Assembly: GCA_003427395.1 (NCBI GenBank)
Contig: BFEA01000150.1
Span: 389,266 to 426,757 of the forward strand
DNA length: 37,492 nt
From: Chara braunii
Lineage: Eukaryota; Streptophyta; Charophyceae; Charales; Characeae
Direction: 5' to 3'
Position numbers and translations under genes: made by a program. The notes below the pieces were generated by a model that was not told where the DNA came from, did not search any database, and was given only the letters and a program-made list of their open reading frames with translations. Positions 29,771 to 37,492 of the stretch are shown piece after piece; position 1 is the stretch's first letter, and every line of letters starts with the position of its first letter.

Positions 29771-30195
29771 AAAAGACATGAAAATTAGCACACGGACGCA
29801 CACGCACATATACAGAACGACACAGAACAAACAACGCGACAACACTCCTAGTCCCTTAATAGCCATCCCATAACTTTCCAATGCGGAAATCAGATAGGCG
29901 TCGTGCGCGAGACTTAGTATAAAACCGTGCGGACGCAGGGCTAACTCATATCGACTCGTAATGCAAGCATACACAAGCAGTCCATGATGGCGTACCATGT
30001 AGTACCCATACTCATGCGGTCCTTGTTAATATCGAGGGTTGCATTCGACACTCAAGTGTCGGCTGACACGCGCCTTGAGGGATTTATCTCTCGACGCTGG
30101 ACAACCACCAAGTGCGGTTGAGAACCACACACTCTTCTGCACATGTTCATACCTGTGGTGACAATCGTCTCTTATCGCCCTGGAGACCAGCTCCC
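29771..30195. other. spacer of the large palindrome
   Basis: Mixed composition with GACACTCAAGTGTC (a 14-bp dyad) near 30048 and repeated AACCGC/ACTTGG words. No gene; the short frames on the minus strand have no features. Confidence 0.4.
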
Positions 30196-30650
30196 TCTAT
30201 CGAACTCGCATAAGAACCGACGTCTTGGGGGGCTGAAGTCCCAAGCTCGACCTGTCATCGGTCGACTAGGATGCATCCTACGCACGACGCGTACACCCTA
30301 TGCTACAGAGAACGAGAAACTCCCTCGGCTGGTCCACCTTTGCGATTGCAACTGATTGGCTTTCGTACTGTGGACTGGTAGCTCAACGGGGATACGCCCA
30401 CCGAAGGGAGGTGACAACTCCCGTAAGGTGGAGGTTAGTCGTGCCTCGCGTAGGCCCTATCCTGTCATAGGGGCTCGCGAGAGGTAGGGCTGGCGCACTC
30501 GGTCGGAGTGGCTTGTGGAAGCTCCATGTATATCGCAACGAGGATCATACCAACTCCTGAGTGACGCGGCCAGGAGGGTCCCGCCCCGTTTTGTGCGGTG
30601 TCGACCCGATGCGCTCGACAGCGGTCGGTACGAACACCATGTAATGCCTC
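30196..30650 (+). repeat. dispersed structured repeat family, copy 3 (most complete)
   Basis: About 455 bp. It contains the start segment (30196-30298) and the arm. It holds an A-box-like word (GGTAGCTCAACGGGG) and short hairpins: GGGAG-GTGACAA-CTCCC and CCCTAT-CCTGTC-ATAGGG. No poly(A), no TG...CA ends and no open frame with a recognised domain. It could be a SINE or a non-autonomous DNA element; undecided. Confidence 0.7.
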
Positions 30651-32500
30651 TGCCTATTAAGGGCATCATAATCAGATCAATACCTTTCTAAATGTATTTG
30701 ACTGTAATTACGACCGTACTTGGATGAATCTGTCGCAACCACATCGTAAACTTAGTAGAAAAAATCATATTGTGAGTATCTTCTGATATGCATCTGATCA
30801 CCAAGCCAATGTTGCATAGTACTAACATATCAATAAAGCTACGCAAGGTTGATACATTGGCGCCTAAGCGTGGTTACATCCTCATCTGCGAGCATATACG
30901 TAAAGTATAACACACACGTTTGGCATTTCTTCCCAAACTCTTGTTTCACGTCATCTTAGCCCGGTTGTTCTCGTTGTCATCTACTTTTTTTTTCATTGTT
31001 TCCTTATTCCTCTTCCTCCTTTCCATGGGCACCTTCCTTATCTACTCCCCTTCTTTTGTTGCATAGCGCATCGGTTCCCATTATCACCCTAGTCCCAATT
31101 TCTCCTCCTCCTTGACTTTCTCCTCTCCTCTCAATAAATCTTCGATTTATGTATAGCTTAGTTTTTTATTTGGGAACAAAACTATTGTTTAAGATGTCAT
31201 GTTGAGACGGCGAAAAATACCATAGGATAAAGGACCACTTTATAGAGGTTCGTAACATGATTTTGTCGAAAGATACAACTATTAGCTATTATTAAAACTC
31301 AATCTTGGATGAAAATCCTATCTACAGGCATGACTACTGATTCAATAACAATCACAACAATGGAGTCTCCAATATAATCTAATATACAAGTAAGAACATG
31401 AATAAAAATAACAAAAAATTAATTACTCAGAATCTGAAATGAATCTTGAACACAATAATGAAAATTAACTTAAATACATTTTCGTCGGCCTAAGAAAGAA
31501 GGTGATTTTGTTGAACAAGAAAACAACATTCCTTCTCGGGCGAAGGCAGTGCGCTAATGCGAGTAGGCATGAAACTCGCATGCACTACAAATAAAAAATA
31601 ATTTTAATATTCGGATGTTGTTATAAATCAAAACTTGAACATGATTATAGACGTAGATATGACCGCCAAATAGATAGATTTGGTTATTACGTGGGCCAAT
31701 CATTGGTAAATACTAAGATAGTAAAACAGAAGTGTAAACACTCTCTCTCTCTTTCTCATTCACACGTTTCCACACACACGCATGCCTATATCCATGTACT
31801 TATCACGAATCCTTATTTTCATCATGTCATCCTGCTGCCCAAAACAATGTTTGGAAAAACATTGACGAGGAAAACGTATGAGATCATGTTGCGGTTTTAT
31901 TGTACTATGGATATGAGAAATGATTTGAGAGACGTACAATAAGCAAGATTTTTATTTCTACGACCGAATATATTTCTTATCATGACCACACCTCTCACTT
32001 TTTTCCTTTTTCTTCTTTTTCACGTCATCTTTTTCACGCTTGTTCGTAACACTTTTATTCTACGATGTTTTCAACACTATTTCCTTTCATCTGACCATGC
32101 ATATGCTTGGCTTACTTTGTTTTATTCCTATTATTATTTTTTATCCATGCTCATACAACGAGCACAAATTAGTACTGTTCATTAATGTTTTCCTCAAAAT
32201 AGATCGGAAAAAAAAGAAAACGGTCATCTTGAACTCTTTCAAGACGAGTTGGGCAGGTGAAAACAAGGATCGTAGAGAAAGGAAGTTGGAGATAAAAAAA
32301 GGAAAGGGTATGGATTGATTTTTACGGCCTACCTTTTACATCGAGTCGAACTGCTTCACAACCTGAGATCAACGTGATATCCCACCAATATGGAAGTCAT
32401 AAGGGACCGAAGCTCTACTAGTTGTTAGCGAATTAATATTTTCGTGTAATGAGAAGATCGCTGAACAAATGAGCAGAGAGTCGCTTGTATCAAGGTCTTA
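30651..32500. other. unassigned sequence, no gene seen
   Basis: Mixed to AT-rich, with pyrimidine-rich patches near 30975-31135 and a CTCTCTCT run at 31741-31755. The short frames (31691-31942, 31982-32185, 32040-32318) have no recognisable motif. Confidence 0.45.
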
Positions 32501-33030
32501 TGCTCGGAATGTCGCTTTTATCGTTCGCAGGAAACGTTTGAAAATGTGAGTTGTCTTATTCTCTCTCACGTGTTTTTCCCTACCTCACTTTTGAACTTCC
32601 TTTCTATTTTCTGTGGTTGGCTCCTTGAGCATCTGCGATGCTTCAAGTTTTAATAACTTGCTTCCCTCTTTCTTGAAGTAGATTTTCTTTCTCTGCCTTA
32701 TGCTAATTTTTCATCATGTCATCCTTCGTCTTTGCCTATTCTCACATGCGTTTTCTTCCCTCTTTGGTTTGTGTATTCGCCTTCGTCTCTACTATGCTTT
32801 GCTTCTCCTTACTCGAGAGGTGTGAGTCACGTGCGGAGCTCCATTTTCTCCCTCGCCTTTTCCCTCCTTTCATTCTCATTCTTTTTTTCCTCCTCGCTCG
32901 CACTTCTTTTTTTTCTTTTTGCTCGTGATTTTCCCCTTCCCCCCGTCCCCCTTGCATGTTTCTGTTGTTGTGGTCGTTGGCTCGTCCTTATTCCCGTTTT
33001 TTGCCTCTACTCCGAACTGCTATTTGCGTT
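32501..33030. repeat. pyrimidine-rich tract
   Basis: CT-rich DNA with many CTTTTTC, CCTCC and TTCTTCCC words, densest at 32860-32950. The frame 32732-33088 reads as Phe/Ser/Leu-rich and resembles a signal or membrane protein only through composition. Confidence 0.5.
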
Positions 33031-34299
33031 GCTTAAGGGGGGATCTATTGGGAGGTTAGATCCTAAAGGTACATGGAGTATAAAATAATATGTGAATTTG
33101 GACGTTTTAGATATCCGGAATGTCCGGATTCAGGTGCTAGGTACCTAACATTTTTTTGTTATATGAATTGTCCTAAAATTTTATGCTAGGTAACCATAAA
33201 AAAAAAAAAAAAAAAAAGACTTAAAAAAAAAAAAAAAAACCCTTCTCATCTCCCCATCACTCCATCTGTCGTGTTGGCAAAAAATAGGGGATTTTTCGGT
33301 AATTCCATGGGTTGAAACCTTGACCACCCTCAGCCTTAGTAAGTCTTGGTTGTTTCCCAAAAAGGAACAAGCGCAGTGGTAGTACGTGCTCGGTCCCTAG
33401 ATATGTGTATGTTAATCAAGGCACTTACCCACCGTGCTTGCTCCCAAGTTCGTTACGTTCAACATAGAAACTAGTTAGAGGGAAACTTTGCGCCTTGTAG
33501 GACTGCCAACCTAATTATTTTTTATTATTATTGACAAAATATTTTTTGCATCTTAGAAAATAATTTAGCGCAACCTTCCTTTCAACCGACCCTGCATGTT
33601 GCCTTACTTAGGAGGCGTGTTTTCAAACGTTCCGGTAATACACAAGTCGTTTATCTTCCTTGGTTGCCTAGGTCGTATGGTAGGAGCCTATACTAAATTT
33701 TAGTCCATCATTGGGTCCATGGCAGAAAGTACCAGCTAGTCTCATACATTTTTGCATTCGCCATCCGTTAACTTAGCTTAGCGGTCTTGTTCTACGACCA
33801 TTTCTAGTGTCGACGGGCATTTAGGTCTATTAAAGTTTCAAAAAATATAATGATGATAATAAGCACACACATTGTCAGACCCGTCGTGTCTGAACTAAAG
33901 GGGTATTTATTATTTTATTTTATTAGGCGAGTATTATGGTGACAGGTCGTCTTACACATTGATACTGGCGAGCGTTGCCCGACGTACGGTTGTTTGCATA
34001 CCCCCGGGGATGGCGCATAACACAACCAATTCAGGGTTATAATTATGATTGCCTCAACTTATCAAGATTTAGACTTAGGGGTGCTTATACAACGGTTTAC
34101 GGGTATAGAATTTAGCCACAAGCGTCCTCGATCTGCCGCCTACCAAATTTGCAAAATGAGAATGAGTCTTCCGCTATGACGATGCACAATCATTCTTTTC
34201 ATCTTTTATGCATATGGTGAGTAACGGAGCAAGGCAAATAGGCTGGGTTCAAGGACCTCCCCGCACTACTACAAAAAATGGATGAAATGGCGAGCCACC
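33031..34299. other. unassigned sequence with A-runs
   Basis: A-runs at 33200-33239. An A-box-like word (AAGCGCAGTGGTAG, 33369-33382) followed by TACGTGCTCGGTCCC looks like the head of a tRNA-derived SINE, but no B box is found at the expected distance. No coding frame is supported. Confidence 0.4.
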
Positions 34300-35103
34300 A
34301 GAAAGTGGAAAGATACACTCGCCCATGGAACGAGGAACAATTGATGAGAGTGAGACTTAGTACAGTCTATGGCCGTAAGTAGTTAGTATGATCTCCACTC
34401 TATGAATTGGTGGCAAGTTTGATTAAAATAACCCTTGGGTTTTGTTATAAATGGCCTGACAAGTGGTCTGAAAATTCAGGTCTCTGTTAATCGTCTCTCG
34501 CCGGTGCTGGTATGACTCTTGTGTTGGTGGGGCTCTCTACAGGATTGGTTAGGTTGCCTGCCTCCTATGTCCGATTCACTATCAACAAACACGTAGTAAT
34601 GACAATAATGTGCACAGCGAACAACCTAACAACAAACAACAGGAACAACAACTGTGTACACAACGATAGGAACGCAAAATAGGTCCACCGATGAGACTTG
34701 TAGTGGAACGTCTGTACCTAGCACCTGAAGTACCCAGGCGAGAAGGCTCGCTCAAATATGCTTCGATCGGGGCTGAGTGGGATGTGTGGGACTCAACTTA
34801 GCCCTAGTACCTACAACCACTGTTCAGTCAGGTCAATTCCAGGCTGGAGGGTGACGATCCTGAGTGGTAAACATTGAGGCAGGATTAAAAAAAATAAAAA
34901 AAAAATAAAAAAGATAATGGGAGTAGGAGTGCGCCGGGAGAAAGCACGAAAGACGTAGGTTGGGAGCGAGTCCCATAGGATTAGGGGGCCTCTACCACAT
35001 GGCTGAGTGTCGAAGGTGACTCTCGAATGTCTATAATCCAGCCTCTACAACAACCTGGTGTCTGGTTCCACCTATAACGTTGAGTTTTCTAAACGCTGAG
35101 CTT
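34300..35103. other. unassigned sequence downstream of LINE remnant
   Basis: Lies on the 3' side of the minus-strand LINE coding remnant and may include its 3' untranslated region. No poly(T) on the plus strand marks a 3' tail. An A-rich run at 34886-34912 is in the wrong orientation for one. Confidence 0.4.
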
Positions 35104-37290
35104 TCAATCACGTGTGGCATGGTGGGCTGAATGAGGGCAGTGCCTTCCACTGCCAACCCCGTTTGTCCGGCCACCATGGCTTCCACTGCATGTTATGGTC
35201 CCCCTGGAAAGACCCTTTTTTTTGGGATGGGTCAAGCCATGTTTGTTTGAACGCATTCGTGATCTGCACAATTTTTGTCGGGTCAGTGGTTGTTTTGAGT
35301 GTGTTGTTGAGCCGAGACCACGCCTTCTGCACATTTGTGCGAATTGTTTCAACAATATGTTGTTTGGCTTGGATGTATCCGAAGCTGGTATCCTGTCTTT
35401 CATGGGAACAACGTGCCGCCAGATAGTCATAAGTACTTTCAATCTTGTGTAGTTGAAGAGGGTCGACTGGAAGGTAGTCCACGTCGTTCGGGTCAGCGAT
35501 GGTTCATCCAACAATAGCACGACCGGGTCCCATGGGAGATCAATTCCTGTGAGGCTCTTCCACGTTGCTGCCCACCATCGACTGATTTGTTTTTCCATAG
35601 GGCAATCTAGAAGGCAATGTTCCAGGTCCGCAATGTGTTTCTGGGAGGATACTCCAGAATAAGAGCACAATGGCAATAATAAACCTCTCTCTTCGAGGCG
35701 GGATTTGAAAACTAGCCAATCTGGTGTTGGCAGGCAATGATAAATGATCTGCCATTGTAATGCTCTCTGAGAGGTAGGCATGAGGTGCACAAAGTGAGAC
35801 CAGTTAAAGTTTTTGAGGTCTCGATCTTTAAGGATGGAGTCTCGCTGCCACCGGTTCTTTATTATTTGGGTGGTGTTAACCGTCTTATGAGTCTTTCTGT
35901 AGCAGTCTTTAACTGTATACTTCCAGATCGGTAGTGGTTTGTTGCCTCCCCATTGCCATTCAATCGGGTCAAACGGCAGCGTGCAGATGGGGGTTGTGGA
36001 CTCATATGCCCACCACCCGTCAGTCTCATCCCCTACCACCCTTACATCAAATTTGACTCCGCTTTCTGTTTATCCAGATCCTCATTTCTCGTTAGTTTGA
36101 ATGGCTATACACCCGAAAGTGTCGGTTCATAGGCATGCAGTTGCACGGAGTTTGGAGAGCAGTTCTGGACTTGGTATAGCAGCATTGGGATGGGGAGGGA
36201 GGCCTGTTCTATAACCCAATCACCTTTTTTAATGGTTGGGCCCTTTCTGAGTGTCGCAGTCCATGCCATTGAGACAGCCTCCTACACTTCCTGTAACTTT
36301 TCCTCTAGGTGTCGCACATACTTCAGTGCCGATTTCATTCGTGTTGCAGATTTCCATTTACCCGTTGGTGCGTCCCACAGATCTCCCACCTTGTAGATAC
36401 CCTGTTTGGCCTAAGCCAGCCAATGCGAGTCTTGTTTTAAAAAGAAGGGTTGACCTTGGGCATTGAAGATATGTGGGTTTCCGAACCATGGTTATCTCCA
36501 AATGTCATGCTAGCGCTGTGGAGGCGGGAGTTTTTGCGGTCTGATGTCCCTCCACAGAGACAAAATAGAGGCCCATAGGGGGTCATTTGCCAGGTTGCCT
36601 TGGTGGCTGCCACAAGGGGGTCTAGATCTGGGATCCTGTGGGTGTTGGGGATAGACCAAGCTGGATTTGTGAGCCACTCAAGAAGGTGCACCGATCTGTC
36701 CACTGGTGAAAGAGGGGTTAGGGAGGCCTACTGGATATGGGCCAAGGGGGCCCATGGGACGTCAATGGCCATTAACAGTCTGATTATTATTTTGAAGATC
36801 AAGGTTTCTATTTCATCCCCCGGGTCTATTACTGCCAGCCCACCTTTGGCCTTGGTTGGGCTAGTTGGGCCCATGCCACTCTCTTGATGCATGTGCGGAG
36901 CTCATGGTCGTTTCTCCATAGAAACGATGAGAATGCTTGCTTCAACAACACCAATTGTTTTGGAGGCAACGACAAAAAAACAGTCTTATACCAGATAGTA
37001 GAGAGGATGGCATTGTTAATGGCTAGGGCTCTCCCTACTAGAGATGTGTGCACACCTTTCCATTTGGCCATAGCTTGGATCGCTGTTTGGACCAGGTGGT
37101 CCGCATGGTTCTTTGGAGGGCCCAAGGCCGTGAGCCGCACCCCCAGGATCCTCATGGCTTCTTCTTTTGGTCTCCAAGTGACCGGCGGGTCGGTTGGGGG
37201 TGGCTCATCAGTTGTATGCATCCACCATCCTTCTGTTTTAGAACCCCAATTGACTTTCATGTTAACTGCGATCGAGAATAGGATGCATCC
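35104..37290 (-). pseudogene. non-LTR retrotransposon (LINE) RT C-terminal half, degraded
   Basis: Read on the minus strand from 37290 down. The first part (to ~36840) contains RILGVRL, then AMAKWKGVHTSLVGRALAIN and FSSFLWR, the post-catalytic thumb region typical of L1-like plant and algal LINEs. The expected GGLAVIDP motif follows in another frame, so there is a frameshift near 36840. That frame runs to ~36440 with a stop near 36728. After several stops an in-frame 311-codon piece (36039-35104) carries a zf-RVT-like module (WSHFVHLMPTS, LQWQIIYHCLPTPDWL, LPLC...EHCLLDCP); the second Cys of its first pair is Ser. Near 35370 another frame looks better preserved, suggesting a further shift. 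The RT catalytic core and 5' ORF are absent; the LINE sequence stops near a GC-rich segment. Confidence 0.8.
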
Positions 37291-37378
37291 TACCGAGCTA
37301 TGTGACACCCGCGGCCTAGGCCGCGCGCATTTCGGCCGCCGCGGCTGAAAAAGTCGGTCGCGGTCGCGGCCAATGAGA
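37291..37378 (-). mobile_element. GC-rich palindromic segment, possible transposon end
   Basis: On the minus strand it begins CAGGGTCTCATTGGCCGCG and continues with GCGACC/GCGGCC words and the perfect palindrome GCGGCCTAGGCCGC. It has the same design as the CAGGGTTGTC islands (a CAGGG start plus repeated GC-rich words). It coincides with the point where LINE similarity stops, so it may have inserted into or truncated the LINE. Confidence 0.4.
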
Positions 37379-37400
37379 CCCTGTTCACGTCCTGTAAAAA

Positions 37401-37440
37401 TACGTAATATATATATATATATCGTCAAATAGAACTGCCC

Positions 37441-37492
<52 letters not shown>
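37401..37492. repeat. TA microsatellite with embedded 23-bp core
   Basis: TA repeats interrupted by the core TCGTCAAATAGAACTGCCCG(GTA) at 37422-37444, identical to 15781-15803, then (TA)n to the window edge. Confidence 0.85.

Noticed and set aside
30540-30580. GAGGATCATACCAAC as the start of a 5S rRNA-derived SINE
   Set aside because: Only about a dozen bases match the 5S 5' end; the 5S internal promoter region is not recognisable downstream.
33369-33395. tRNA-like A box (AAGCGCAGTGGTAG) as a SINE head
   Set aside because: No B box at Pol III spacing, no A tail and no second copy in the window; left as a note only.

Overview
The window is eukaryotic, repeat-dominated, gene-poor nuclear DNA. 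There are no operons, Shine-Dalgarno sites or compact genes. It is AT-rich, full of long A/T homopolymers, GA/CT, GT and TA microsatellites, minisatellites, a satellite array and decayed transposable elements. No intact host protein-coding gene could be supported. A degraded nuclear-type 18S rRNA fragment confirms a eukaryote. Plant-type telomere-box sequence near 2.0 kb and a Penelope-like element with an N-terminal GIY-YIG domain would fit a green-lineage (algal or plant) genome, but the sequence alone does not settle the taxon. Ambiguous bases (N) cluster in the first ~950 bp, suggesting lower-quality sequence there.

Layout. 0-5.6 kb: minisatellites (282-480, 3985-4400, 4430-4695, 4925-5550) in AT-rich DNA, with a strong hairpin (974-1003) and a direct repeat (2417-2730). 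5.6-11.1 kb: no recognisable gene; one GC-rich transposon-like end (7481-7583) and minor duplications. 11.1-13.1 kb: an ~82-bp satellite of about 24 diverged units. 13.9-16.2 kb: purine-rich tracts separate unique segments, including the 3' part of a decayed 18S rRNA sequence (14731-15054). 16.17-21.04 kb: the main object, a decayed Penelope-like retroelement with direct terminal repeats, a coiled-coil ORF1 and an ORF2 carrying GIY-YIG endonuclease before the reverse transcriptase. 21-23.4 kb: microsatellites and dispersed repeats. 23.4-28.5 kb: a mosaic of GC-rich islands in A/T-rich DNA, possibly one hAT-like element bounded by CAGGGTTGTC ends. 29.3-30.65 kb: inverted ~350-bp arms of a structured repeat family. 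30.65-35.1 kb: no gene seen. 35.1-37.3 kb: the 3' half of a decayed LINE on the minus strand, ending against a GC-rich palindromic segment and a TA microsatellite.

The only functional logic visible is that of selfish elements. The Penelope-like element would have used its GIY-YIG nuclease to nick target DNA and its RT for target-primed reverse transcription, with the terminal repeats coming from its characteristic tandem insertion structure. Five in-frame stops and a D-to-N change in the RT catalytic motif say this copy is dead. The LINE lacks its catalytic core in the window and is frameshifted.
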